A stretch of 35,364 nucleotides of DNA. Origin: CAYNFH01 sp964396385. GTDB lineage: Bacteria > Armatimonadota > Chthonomonadetes > Chthonomonadales > CAJBBX01. A model generated the notes under the pieces. That model ran no database searches. It was given only the letters and a program-made list of their open reading frames with translations, and was not told where the DNA came from. Below are positions 21,801-30,955 of the stretch, one piece after another. Position numbers and translations under genes: made by a program. The DNA lies in the NCBI GenBank assembly GCA_964396385.1, contig CAYNFH010000038.1, forward strand, positions 1-35,364, in the 5' to 3' direction. The number at the start of each line of letters is the position of its first letter. The first letter of the stretch is position 1.

Positions 21801-22367
21801 TCAGAGTCCGGTCAGCGCGGCGATGTCGAGGGTGAGACCGGGGAATAGCTGCGGCGAGAACGGCTGGCCACCGCCCGCGCCCCCGACTCGGAGGTAGCCG
21901 TCGGGCGTCCAGTGGTACTCCTCGACGGTCAATGTATCCTGATCCACGATCCAGACCCAGGGAACATGGGCGATCTGGTACTGCTCGAATTCCTCGATCC
22001 GGTCGTAGGAGGCGGTGCTCGGGGAGGAGATCTCGGCCGCCAGGTCCGGCGCACCAATGAGATCTCCCTTTTCATCGTCGTAGCGGTCCAGGTGCTCCTT
22101 GGCGATGAATACGATGTCAGGTCCAACCCAGTTGCCCTGCGGCAGCTTGACGTCGATCTGGTGGTACAGCTCGCCCAATCCTCTGGAATGCGTGAACTCA
22201 AAAAGAGCGTTGGCCAATCGCAACTCAATGCGCTGGCGCCTTCCAGTGGGCTTGTTCAACTCAATCGCCTCGCCATTGATGTAGTCGTAGAACGGGGGGC
22301 CCTCGGGGAGTCGCTCGAACTCTTCCGAGGACATCGAGATACGCCCTGAGGGCGTTGCTATAGCCAA
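21801..22367 (-). CDS. Uma2-family (DUF820) nuclease-like protein
   Basis: The TTG at 22367 is the likely start because GGAGGTGAT lies 8 nt upstream in ideal spacing; it gives 188 residues. An in-frame GTG at 22397 lies upstream of that site and is rejected. The fold is the Uma2/DUF820 branch of PD-(D/E)XK nucleases: FYDYINGEAIELNKPTGRR, the Asp in WVGPDIVFIAKEHLDR, and the Glu in APDLAAEISSPSTASYDR. The end LTVEEYHWTPDGY, then LFPGLTLDIAAL, is typical of the family. Uma2 proteins are common in multi-copy sets in cyanobacteria and other environmental phyla and have no proven role. Confidence 0.88.
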   Translation of the reverse strand: MAIATPSGRISMSSEEFERLPEGPPFYDYINGEAIELNKPTGRRQRIELRLANALFEFTHSRGLGELYHQIDVKLPQGNWVGPDIVFIAKEHLDRYDDEKGDLIGAPDLAAEISSPSTASYDRIEEFEQYQIAHVPWVWIVDQDTLTVEEYHWTPDGYLRVGGAGGGQPFSPQLFPGLTLDIAALTGL

Positions 22368-22435
22368 TGGAATCACCTCCGGCTGGAAGTTGAGCACGCT
22401 ACCATACTATCACACAAGGACAGGAGCGGCAATCC

Positions 22436-23002
22436 GTGGACACGAACGGCACATTAACAGTCACAATTCCGGAGGAGCTCGCCGGCCGAGTTCGTAAGGA
22501 GGCGGAGGGGCTAGGCATTACTCCGTCCGAGCGAGTACTGAACGTCCTGGAAGACGGCATTGCGCCTGCTGAGAACTTCGCCGAGGGCAAGGCTGCGGAG
22601 GGGTTGGGCGAACTCGCCGACTTTCTGCGTCGCGTACCGGCTATCACACGTGTTTATCCTAGCGAGCCGACCGAGGCGTACTGGTGGGTCAAGCTCGCCA
22701 TTGACATTTATCACCCGCTTGCCTGGCACGCAGTGCAGTATCTGGCGTTCGTTCTGAATTACATCTCCCTGGAGGAACGGTTACCCACTGTCTTTCGGGC
22801 CGTGTCCCCGCCGCCGTATCTGAATGGCGGGCCGAAGGAGTACCTGTCGTGGGTTATTGAGGCAAAGATACCGTTTCTAGATGCGGGGTACATCGCTTCC
22901 GTGCTCAAGGATCGACTACCCGGGCCGGTGGAGGATCCCGCTCGATGGCTAGAGCTGACGGACGATGGGGACGGGGATGAGGCGGACGGAAGTACTGAGT
23001 AG
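22436..23002 (+). CDS. RHH-like N-terminal domain protein, unknown function
   Basis: The 188-residue product starts at GTG 22436, with AGGAG 9 nt upstream. The first 40 residues (GTLTVTIPEELAGRVRKEAE, then GLGITPSERVLNVL) have the strand-helix-helix outline of a ribbon-helix-helix antitoxin-type domain. The middle is Trp/Tyr-rich with no membrane helix or known motif; the tail is acidic. The gene is divergent from the Uma2 gene, sharing 68 bases between starts, and is followed by a tRNA gene on the other strand. Cytoplasmic; function unknown. Confidence 0.58.
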   Translation: MDTNGTLTVTIPEELAGRVRKEAEGLGITPSERVLNVLEDGIAPAENFAEGKAAEGLGELADFLRRVPAITRVYPSEPTEAYWWVKLAIDIYHPLAWHAVQYLAFVLNYISLEERLPTVFRAVSPPPYLNGGPKEYLSWVIEAKIPFLDAGYIASVLKDRLPGPVEDPARWLELTDDGDGDEADGSTE

Positions 23003-23026
23003 CCTACCGCTTGCACGCCAGCAATA

Positions 23027-23053
23027 GAGGGTACAGCCAGCGGCTGTACCCTC
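23027..23053. terminator. Perfect hairpin between the RHH-like gene and tRNA-Pro
   Basis: GAGGGTACAGCC (23027-23038) and GGCTGTACCCTC (23042-23053) form a perfect 12-bp stem with a 3-base loop. It lies downstream of both the plus-strand gene ending at 23002 and the minus-strand tRNA, so it may terminate both transcripts. Only a short T-containing stretch follows on the minus strand. Confidence 0.75.
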
Positions 23054-23067
23054 GCGGAATCTGTAAG

Positions 23068-23141
23068 TCGGGGTGACCAGACTTGAACTGGTGACCTCCT
23101 GGCCCCCATCCAGGCACTCTACCATACTGAGCTACACCCCG
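23068..23141 (-). tRNA. tRNA-Pro (anticodon GGG)
   Basis: The 74-nt minus-strand sequence folds as a tRNA. The acceptor stem is CGGGGTG/CACCCCG, the D arm is GCTC/GAGT, and the anticodon stem CCTGG/CCAGG holds loop ATGGGGG with anticodon GGG for Pro. The T arm is ACCAG/CTGGT with loop TTCAAGT. The discriminator base is A and CCA is not encoded. A sigma70 promoter lies just upstream, and a hairpin lies 15 bases downstream. Confidence 0.95.
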
Positions 23142-23151
23142 CCGGATAGAC

Positions 23152-23180
23152 ATTATACAGCACGCGACGGGGGCCGTCAA
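23152..23180 (-). promoter_or_regulatory. sigma70-type promoter of tRNA-Pro
   Basis: On the minus strand TTGACG (23180-23175) and TATAAT (23157-23152) are separated by exactly 17 bases, close to the sigma70 consensus. The start of transcription would fall near 23145, a few bases before the tRNA. The promoter fits into the gap after the mnmE stop codon (23183). Confidence 0.88.
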
Positions 23181-23182
23181 TC

Positions 23183-24571
23183 TCACTTCCCCACGCAGAA
23201 GTCGTGAAAGATGCGGTGAATGATCTCCTCGGTAGCAGTCTCGCCGGTGATCTGGCCCAGGGCGTCCAGAGCCGCACGCAAGTCAATCGAAATGAAGTCC
23301 GGCGCCATTCCCGCTGCCGCGGTTCGCTCCGCCTCCCGCACGCTGTCCAACGCCGCCTCCAGAGCGCGGGCGTGGCGCACGTTGGAGACGACAATCGATT
23401 CCTCCTGCCCGGTGCCGCCGAGTATCACATGCTCGATCGCGCGCTCGAGGTCTTCGATTCCTTCGCCCGTCGTCGCGGAGACAGGCAGATTGAGACTGCC
23501 TCTTGTCAGCCTGCTGATGGTCGCATGCATCCGGATCAGGGCCTTCCGTTCGGCCAGGTCCTTTTTGTTGGTCACCCATATTGCGGGCCTGCCGTCGATC
23601 TGGTCCAGGATCCGTGCATCTTCGGGCGTCCAACCGGTGCTTGCATCCAGCACGAAGAGCAGCAGGGAGGCGGATTCAATCGCCTGCCGCGCACGCTCGA
23701 CCCCGATCTGCTCCACCGGGTCGTCCGTCTCGCGCAGTCCGGCCGTATCCACGGCGGCGATCGGGATCCCGCGGATATTGGCCGTCTCCTCGATGACATC
23801 CCGGGTGGTGCCCGGAATCGGGGTGACGATGGCTCGCTCCTGGCGCAGCAGCGCGTTCAGCAGGCTGGACTTGCCCACGTTGGGCCGTCCGACGATGGCG
23901 AGCCGGACCCCCTCACGATAGACCCGCCCCCGCGCCGCCGTGGCCAGGAGCCGCTCCAGGTCCGCGCGGATGGCGGCCAGCCGCCCGGACATGGCCGAAT
24001 AATCCAGGTCGCCCACCTCGTCGGAGAAGTCGATGGTCACCTCCACGGCCGCCAGCGCCCCGACCAGTTCGCTCCGAATCCGGCCCACCTCGCGGGAAAG
24101 AGCACCCTCGCGCTGCCGCAGCGCGAGCCGCTGCGCGGATTCGGTCCGCGCCCGGATCTGGTCGCATACCGCTTCCGCCTGCGCCAGGTCCATCCGGCCG
24201 TTCAGGAAGGCCCGCTGCGTGAATTCGCCCGGCTCCGCTGCTCGTGCCCCCGCGCGCAGCACGGCCGCGAGCACCCGGCCGACCGTTACCGGTCCGCCGT
24301 GGCAGGAGATCTCCACCACGTCCTCACCCGTGTAGCTGCGCGGGCCGCGGAACACCATCAGCAGCGCGTCGTCCAGCCGCTCGCCGGCGTCTGAAACGAC
24401 ATGGCCGTAGTGGATGGTGTGAGAGGGAAGGCGGGAAGGGGGATCGTCGTGCGTCACGAACACTCGGTCGGCGACGAAGAACGCGTCCGGTCCGGACACG
24501 CGCACCACGGCGATCCCGCCCTCACCGGGCGGCGTCGCAACGGCCGCGATAGTGTCCTTGAGGCGGAGCAT
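23183..24571 (-). CDS. mnmE: tRNA uridine-5-carboxymethylaminomethyl modification GTPase
   Basis: The 462-residue protein (also known as TrmE) works with MnmG to modify U34 of tRNAs. It contains the N-terminal folate-binding region (VRVSGPDAF, GEFTQRAFLNGRMDLAQAEA), a helical domain, an inserted G domain with GRPNVGKSSLLNALL, DTAGLRETDDPVEQIG and TNKKDL, and the C-terminal signature FCVGK. The conserved catalytic Cys region is present. The length fits the family. The start is ATG 24571; TAGGAT ends 6 nt before it and there is no Shine-Dalgarno site, so a leaderless mRNA is likely. It lies next to a tRNA gene by position only; tRNA-Pro(GGG) is not an expected substrate. Confidence 0.97.
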   Translation of the reverse strand: MLRLKDTIAAVATPPGEGGIAVVRVSGPDAFFVADRVFVTHDDPPSRLPSHTIHYGHVVSDAGERLDDALLMVFRGPRSYTGEDVVEISCHGGPVTVGRVLAAVLRAGARAAEPGEFTQRAFLNGRMDLAQAEAVCDQIRARTESAQRLALRQREGALSREVGRIRSELVGALAAVEVTIDFSDEVGDLDYSAMSGRLAAIRADLERLLATAARGRVYREGVRLAIVGRPNVGKSSLLNALLRQERAIVTPIPGTTRDVIEETANIRGIPIAAVDTAGLRETDDPVEQIGVERARQAIESASLLLFVLDASTGWTPEDARILDQIDGRPAIWVTNKKDLAERKALIRMHATISRLTRGSLNLPVSATTGEGIEDLERAIEHVILGGTGQEESIVVSNVRHARALEAALDSVREAERTAAAGMAPDFISIDLRAALDALGQITGETATEEIIHRIFHDFCVGK

Positions 24572-24577
24572 AGGTCC

Positions 24578-24583
24578 ATCCTA
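24578..24583 (-). promoter_or_regulatory. -10-like box close to the mnmE start
   Basis: On the minus strand TAGGAT (24583-24578) is followed by GGACCT and then the ATG at 24571, with no ribosome-binding site. The 6-nt spacing fits a leaderless promoter. Confidence 0.5.
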
Positions 24584-24595
24584 CCCGACTCAAGA

Positions 24596-24633
24596 GGAGA
24601 GGCCCTGGACGGTTGCATGTCCAGGGCCTCTCC
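24596..24633. terminator. Perfect 15-bp hairpin, probable terminator
   Basis: GGAGAGGCCCTGGAC (24596-24610) pairs perfectly with GTCCAGGGCCTCTCC (24619-24633) around an 8-base loop. It lies downstream of the two NTF2-like genes and 25 bases upstream of the mnmE start. On the minus strand it is followed by TCTTG, so it could end the NTF2-like transcript and insulate mnmE. Confidence 0.82.
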
Positions 24634-24653
24634 TTAACCGCATGAGGGTCAGC

Positions 24654-25184
24654 TCACTTCTTACGGACCGGGGTTCCCGCGGGAGCGCCCGGCATCTCCT
24701 CGGGCATCGGCTTGCCGTCCAACGTGCCCTTCTCAGACAGCGTGTCTTCGTGCTTCAACAGCCAGCTCTTGCCGCTCCTTACCAATGTGTCCTTGTACTT
24801 TGCCGCATCGTGCAGCTTGTGCGGCTTCTTGTCGGCGCCCACCATGACCCCGTCCAGGGTCTGGTGTGTGATGCAAACGGCCGTGTTTCCCTTTACCGTG
24901 CATGAATCTATGCCGCCTGAGGCCTTGACGGTCTTCAACATCGACATCATCTGCTTCATCTGGGCGGCGGCCTGCTGAGCCGTGAACGTCTGGCCGTGCA
25001 TCGCGAACGTACAGTCTGGCGTACACATCTTCATGAGCGCATTCACGTTCCGCTGGTTGATGAGCTTCAGCACTTGCTTGTAGCCGGCCTCAATCTGCTT
25101 TCTGTCTGAGGCCGCGTCCCCAAGTGCTGGACGAACCACCGGGACGACCAGGGCGCCCACTGCAGCGATCACAGTCCACTTCAT
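24654..25184 (-). CDS. Exported NTF2-like/SnoaL-type protein, copy 1
   Basis: The ATG at 25184 gives 176 residues with a GGAGGAG site 9 nt upstream; an ATG at 25193 directly abuts that site and is rejected. A signal peptide (residues 1 to about 25, ending PALGDA) precedes an NTF2-like alpha+beta cone domain. Segments include ASDRKQIEAGYKQVLKLINQ, MKMCTPDCTFAMHG, GGIDSCTVKGNTAVC and HKLHDAAKYKDTLVRSGKSW followed by LLKHEDT. The four cysteines (CTPDC and SC...VC) are shared with the neighbouring copy and could form disulfides. The tail is Pro/Lys-rich. No enzyme motif is recognised. A strong hairpin follows. Confidence 0.75.
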   Translation of the reverse strand: MKWTVIAAVGALVVPVVRPALGDAASDRKQIEAGYKQVLKLINQRNVNALMKMCTPDCTFAMHGQTFTAQQAAAQMKQMMSMLKTVKASGGIDSCTVKGNTAVCITHQTLDGVMVGADKKPHKLHDAAKYKDTLVRSGKSWLLKHEDTLSEKGTLDGKPMPEEMPGAPAGTPVRKK

Positions 25185-25258
25185 TGAGTTCATCTCCTCC
25201 TCCGGGAGTATCCCGGCACGCCATGGCGGCCCGCCGGCAGCTCCCAATACTTGTGGAA

Positions 25259-25795
25259 TCAGCGCTTCCTTCGAGTGCGACGGGCGCCGGGCGCCGAGCC
25301 TGGACCGGATGGAACAGGCTTTCCGTCCACGGTGACAGACTCCGATAGAGTATCTTCGCGCTTGAGCAGCCAAGACCCTCCGGACTTCACCAGTGTTTCC
25401 TTGTAGTGACCGATGGCGTGGACCTTGTGCGGTTTCCTGTCCTGGCCCGGCACTACAGCGTCCAGCGTCTGGTGCGTGCCGCACACGGCCGTGTTGCCGT
25501 TGATGTTGCATGAGTCGATTCCGCCTTCGGCGTGGATGCTCTGCATGCGAGCCATTTCGCCGGTCATCTCCGCCTTCACTTGCGCGACCGAGAGCTTCCG
25601 GCCGTTCTTCTCAACGAAGACGCAGTCCGGTGCGCACAACTTCATAATCCCGCCCACGTCCTTCGCCTCGATGAGCTTCATCAACCGGCTGTACTCCGCG
25701 GAAATCTGCTGTTTCGCAGCCGCGTTCGAATCTCCGGCGGCCGGCACCGCCGCCATTGCCAGAATGCCCGCTGCTGCAGCAAGAACTCCCTTCAT
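25259..25795 (-). CDS. Exported NTF2-like/SnoaL-type protein, copy 2
   Basis: From ATG 25795, preceded by a GAGGAGGGGA site, the 178-residue product has a signal peptide (ending VPAAGDS) and the same NTF2-like fold as the next gene. Matching segments are ISAEYSRLMKLIEAKDVGGI, MKLCAPDCVFVEKNG, GGIDSCNINGNTAVC and HKVHAIGHYKETLVKSGGSW. The tail ends in a basic stretch, RRTRRKR, where copy 1 has VRKK. The two genes are a tandem duplication in the same order and probably one transcript. Function unknown; the shared cysteines suggest an exported, disulfide-bonded protein. Confidence 0.75.
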   Translation of the reverse strand: MKGVLAAAAGILAMAAVPAAGDSNAAAKQQISAEYSRLMKLIEAKDVGGIMKLCAPDCVFVEKNGRKLSVAQVKAEMTGEMARMQSIHAEGGIDSCNINGNTAVCGTHQTLDAVVPGQDRKPHKVHAIGHYKETLVKSGGSWLLKREDTLSESVTVDGKPVPSGPGSAPGARRTRRKR

Positions 25796-25882
25796 CCCGT
25801 CTGTCCCCTCCTCTACGGATCCAGGTCTCCCGCCGGACCACCGGTTCGCCAGCCCATTAGGCGCACAGGCGGACAATTCCTG

Positions 25883-28111
<2,229 letters not shown>

Positions 28112-28117
28112 GGCCGT

Positions 28118-28123
28118 AGTATA
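28118..28123 (-). promoter_or_regulatory. -10-like box close to the helicase start
   Basis: On the minus strand TATACT (28123-28118), preceded by GG, is followed by ACGGCC and the ATG at 28111. The 6-nt spacing and absence of a ribosome-binding site suggest a leaderless mRNA. Confidence 0.52.
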
Positions 28124-28130
28124 CCAAGCG

Positions 28131-28151
28131 GAGGGATGAGGGATGAGGGAT
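28131..28151. repeat. Tandem 7-bp repeat GAGGGAT, three copies
   Basis: Three perfect copies of GAGGGAT run from 28131 to 28151 in the helicase-mutY gap. Nearby at 28169-28184 lies CCTTCAACCCTCAACC, the reverse complement of a GGTTGA-type repeat. The combination mirrors the array at 842-905. Confidence 0.88.
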
Positions 28152-28198
28152 GAATCCGGATGCCGGACCTTCAACCCTCAACCGTTCGGCGGCGCAGG

Positions 28199-28204
28199 TA
28201 TACT
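28199..28204 (+). promoter_or_regulatory. -10-like box close to the mutY start
   Basis: TATACT at 28199-28204, preceded by AGG, is followed by ACCGCGC and the GTG at 28212. The same GGTATACT appears on the other strand for the divergent helicase gene. Confidence 0.5.
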
Positions 28205-28211
28205 ACCGCGC

Positions 28212-29348
28212 GTGAAGGGTGGCGGAGCGGAGCATAACGTCGAGAATGCAAAGCCGGTCTTCGCCGGACCGCTGCTGAACTGGTACCGGGCTGCCCGGCG
28301 CGACCTTCCGTGGCGCAGGCGGCAGGACGACCCCTACGCGGTCTGGGTCTCCGAGATCATGCTCCAGCAGACCCAGGTATCCACCGTCATCCCCTACTAC
28401 CTCCGCTGGATGGAGCGGTTCCCGACGGTGGAAGCGCTGGCCGGCGTACCGCTCGAAGAAGTGCTTGGGGCCTGGGCGGGGCTCGGGTACTACGCCCGCG
28501 CCCGCAACCTGCACGCCGCAGCACGACAGGTGGTGGAGCGGCACTGTGGGCGGGTACCGGACGATCCGGCGGAGCTGGCGGAGCTACCCGGCATCGGCCG
28601 GTACACGGCCGGCGCGATCCTCTCCATCGCGTACAATAGGTCCGCGCCCATACTCGACGCCAACGTCACCCGCGTGCTCTGTCGCGTGTTCGCGGTGGAT
28701 GGGGACCCGAAGGCCGGACCCAATCAGGAGCGGCTCTGGAAGCTTGCGGAGGAGCTGATACCTGCCGGAAACGCGCGGGACTTCAACCAGGCGCTCATGG
28801 AGCTCGGCGCGCTGGTCTGCACGCCGGCCGACCCTGCGTGTGAGCGGTGCCCGCTCTTGCCGGTTTGTGCGGCAGGCAACAGCCCGGACCCCACAGCCTG
28901 GCCGCAGATACCGCCCGGCAAGCGGACGGTCCGCGAGGTCCACGCCAGCGCCATCGTGACTCGAGGCCGCAACCTCCTGCTCATCCAGCGACCGGCCCAC
29001 GGCCTCTGGGGCGGTCTGTGGGAGTTCCCGCGGCGAGTATGCGAGCCCGGCGAGGATCCGGCCGCCTGCGCGCAGCGCGCGGCGCGGGAAGTAGTCGGCA
29101 TCTCGATGGTGGCCGGCGAGCGGCTTGGCACCGTCAGGCACGCGGTAACCTACCACAACATCACCCTATACGGCTTCGCCGCGGCAGAGTGGGAGGAAGA
29201 TCCGAGGCCGCTGGACTGCGCCGCCGTCGCTTGGGTGGATTCGGAAGAGCTCGCCGACAGGCCACTAGCTGCCCCGCAGCGTCTCCTGGCACAATTGGTC
29301 GGACCCGCAGTGAGCGGAAAGCGTGCCCAGGCGGTACTCGCGCTATAA
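28212..29348 (+). CDS. mutY: A/G-specific adenine DNA glycosylase
   Basis: This 378-residue enzyme removes adenine mispaired with 8-oxoguanine. It has the catalytic-site pattern VWVSEIMLQQTQVSTVIPYY (Glu in EIMLQQTQ), a helix-hairpin-helix LPGIGRYTAGAILS, the catalytic Asp in PILDANVTRVL and the iron-sulfur cluster spacing C-X6-C-X2-C-X5-C (CTPADPACERCPLLPVC). A C-terminal MutT-like domain recognises 8-oxoG (RNLLLIQRPAHGLWGGLWEF). The start is uncertain: the open frame goes back to ATG 28143 inside the repeat region, but GTG 28212 sits 7 nt after a TATACT box and removes a low-complexity N-terminus. A short, poorly conserved N-terminal segment remains before FAGPLLNWY. Confidence 0.95.
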   Translation: MKGGGAEHNVENAKPVFAGPLLNWYRAARRDLPWRRRQDDPYAVWVSEIMLQQTQVSTVIPYYLRWMERFPTVEALAGVPLEEVLGAWAGLGYYARARNLHAAARQVVERHCGRVPDDPAELAELPGIGRYTAGAILSIAYNRSAPILDANVTRVLCRVFAVDGDPKAGPNQERLWKLAEELIPAGNARDFNQALMELGALVCTPADPACERCPLLPVCAAGNSPDPTAWPQIPPGKRTVREVHASAIVTRGRNLLLIQRPAHGLWGGLWEFPRRVCEPGEDPAACAQRAAREVVGISMVAGERLGTVRHAVTYHNITLYGFAAAEWEEDPRPLDCAAVAWVDSEELADRPLAAPQRLLAQLVGPAVSGKRAQAVLAL

Positions 29349-29349
29349 T
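29344..29349 (+). promoter_or_regulatory. -10 box TATAAT for the hydroxylase gene
   Basis: TATAAT at 29344-29349 overlaps the mutY stop codon (TAA 29346-29348) and ends 31 nt before the next start codon. No good -35 hexamer is visible. Unlike the leaderless cases, this gene has a clear AAAGGAGAGG ribosome-binding site. Confidence 0.45.
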
Positions 29350-29380
29350 GTCAAAACGGCCGCTACAAAGGAGAGGTTGA

Positions 29381-29983
29381 ATGCTCGTTTCGGGACTGTT
29401 AGGACTGCTCGGCTCGCTGATCTACGGCAGTTTCCTGGAGTGGTTTATCCACCGGCAGGCCATGCACACTCCCAAGATCTCCAAGCTAGCGTTTGAGCGC
29501 CACGCCATCATGCACCACACGGAGCGGCGCTCCCTCAAGAGCTTCTACATCCCGGAGGAGGACCCCGCGCAGCACTACCATCTGGGCGAGTCTTCCTTCA
29601 TTCCGGTCCTCTGGGCGGTCCACTTTCCCGCGTATCTTCTGGTGTGGAAGCTGAGCAACCTCTGGGCCGGCATCGGAGTTGCCGCTGGCGGCCTTCTCTA
29701 CATGCTGGGATACGAGATTATCCACTTCTACATCCACGCCCCCAAGGGCTATCGCTTCCAGAAGACCCGGCTGTTCCGGTACTACTGCGAGTATCACCGC
29801 GTCCACCACCACAAGGCGCGCCTCAACTATAATATAGTGATCCCGCTGGCGGACCTGGTGCTGCGCACCTTTTCGTTGGAGGAGATCCGGCCGGAGCCGT
29901 TACTGCCGCCTTACCTGCCGCCAGACACCGGCCCTGCCACCGTGTTTACACGCCCTAAAGCGACTCAAACTCAGAAAGCATAA
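29381..29983 (+). CDS. Fatty-acid/sterol hydroxylase-superfamily membrane protein
   Basis: The 200-residue protein starts at ATG 29381 after AAAGGAGAGG. It contains the histidine clusters of the integral-membrane di-iron hydroxylase superfamily: EWFIHRQAMH, FERHAIMHHTERR, YEIIHFYIH and EYHRVHHHKARLNYNI. Hydrophobic helices lie near residues 3-20, 75-92 and 96-118. Such enzymes hydroxylate or desaturate fatty acids, sterols or carotenoids with O2; the substrate is not predictable. Its TAA stop (29981-29983) lies 7 nt before the SDR start. Confidence 0.88.
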   Translation: MLVSGLLGLLGSLIYGSFLEWFIHRQAMHTPKISKLAFERHAIMHHTERRSLKSFYIPEEDPAQHYHLGESSFIPVLWAVHFPAYLLVWKLSNLWAGIGVAAGGLLYMLGYEIIHFYIHAPKGYRFQKTRLFRYYCEYHRVHHHKARLNYNIVIPLADLVLRTFSLEEIRPEPLLPPYLPPDTGPATVFTRPKATQTQKA

Positions 29984-29984
29984 T
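29979..29984 (+). promoter_or_regulatory. -10-like box close to the SDR start
   Basis: CATAAT at 29979-29984 overlaps the hydroxylase stop codon, and TAAGAC separates it from the GTG at 29991 (6 nt). No ribosome-binding site is seen. A leaderless or internal promoter is possible; a plain operon read-through is the alternative. Confidence 0.35.
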
Positions 29985-29990
29985 TAAGAC

Positions 29991-30788
29991 GTGTCCAAAC
30001 CCTTTCCCAACCGCGCCCTGGTAACCGGGGCGACCTCCGGCATCGGCTACGCCACCGCCAGGCTGCTCGCAGCAAATGGCATCGAAGTGGGAATCCTGGC
30101 GGAGGATCCCGCTCAGGTCGATTGCGCCGTCCGCGACGTGCGCGCAGAGGGCGGCCGTGCCTTCCCTGTCTATGTCGACCTCTCCGACCGCGAGCAAACC
30201 CACGGCCTGATAGACCGCGTGGAGCAGCAGCACGGCCCTATTGACCTGCTCGTGAACAACGCCGGCATCGGCCTTCAGGCCGACGTCAGCGACATCTGCG
30301 ACGTCGATCTGCGCCACCTCTTCGACGTCAATTTCTTCGCGCTGGTCACCCTGAGCCGGGACGCGATGCAGCACATGGGAAAGCGCGGCCACGGCCAGAT
30401 CATCAACGTGTCCAGCGCTGCCGCGCGCCGCGCCCTGCCCGGACTCAGCGTCTACGCCTCCACCAAGGCGGCGGTGCACGCGTTCAACCAGGCTCTCCGC
30501 GTGGAGGGACGAGTAGCGGGGGTGCGCGTGACGGAGGTGCTGCCGATGTCCGTGCGGACGCCCTTCTTCCAGAATGCAGAGAACCGATCCGGCGGTGCCT
30601 ACGAGCCCGGCGGCTTCGTGATCACGGCGGAAGAGGTGGCGAGGCGCATCTTCCGGTCGATCCGGCGTCCGGTGCCGGAGGTCTACACCAGCACGCTGTC
30701 CAGATTCGTCCTGGCATTGGATGCCATGAACCCCAAGTGGCTGGACGCCATCCTCATCGCTCGCCGCCGCCGCTCGCAGGAAGGGTAG
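29991..30788 (+). CDS. Short-chain dehydrogenase/reductase
   Basis: The 265-residue protein (GTG start at 29991) is a classical SDR: cofactor loop TGATSGIGYATARLLA, LLVNNAGIGLQADVSD, and the catalytic Ser and YxxxK in IINVSSAAARRALPG and SVYASTKAAVHAFNQALR. After the core a PMSVRTPFF segment matches the substrate-loop region. It is cytosolic and NAD(P)-dependent. Neither substrate nor pathway is shown by the sequence. It is immediately downstream of the hydroxylase gene on the same strand, a plausible pair in lipid or terpenoid modification. Confidence 0.92.
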   Translation: MSKPFPNRALVTGATSGIGYATARLLAANGIEVGILAEDPAQVDCAVRDVRAEGGRAFPVYVDLSDREQTHGLIDRVEQQHGPIDLLVNNAGIGLQADVSDICDVDLRHLFDVNFFALVTLSRDAMQHMGKRGHGQIINVSSAAARRALPGLSVYASTKAAVHAFNQALRVEGRVAGVRVTEVLPMSVRTPFFQNAENRSGGAYEPGGFVITAEEVARRIFRSIRRPVPEVYTSTLSRFVLALDAMNPKWLDAILIARRRRSQEG

Positions 30789-30955
30789 GCGGGGGGCAAC
30801 AGTCCCAGCAGGAATTCGGCGGTTGTGCCGCGAATGGTGCGAATGTCCCGCCGGTGAAAAACCTGCAGCTCTCTCGGCATCACCGCGCAGCCTCCCATTG
30901 AGCACGTCTGGCGTCCGCCCGTGTTGACGGCATCGCTCCAGAGGAGGAGCCGGAT

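Noticed and set aside
30789..30955. Riboswitch or small RNA upstream of the SARP gene
   Set aside because: No conserved aptamer pattern or stable long hairpin found by eye in the 167-base gap.
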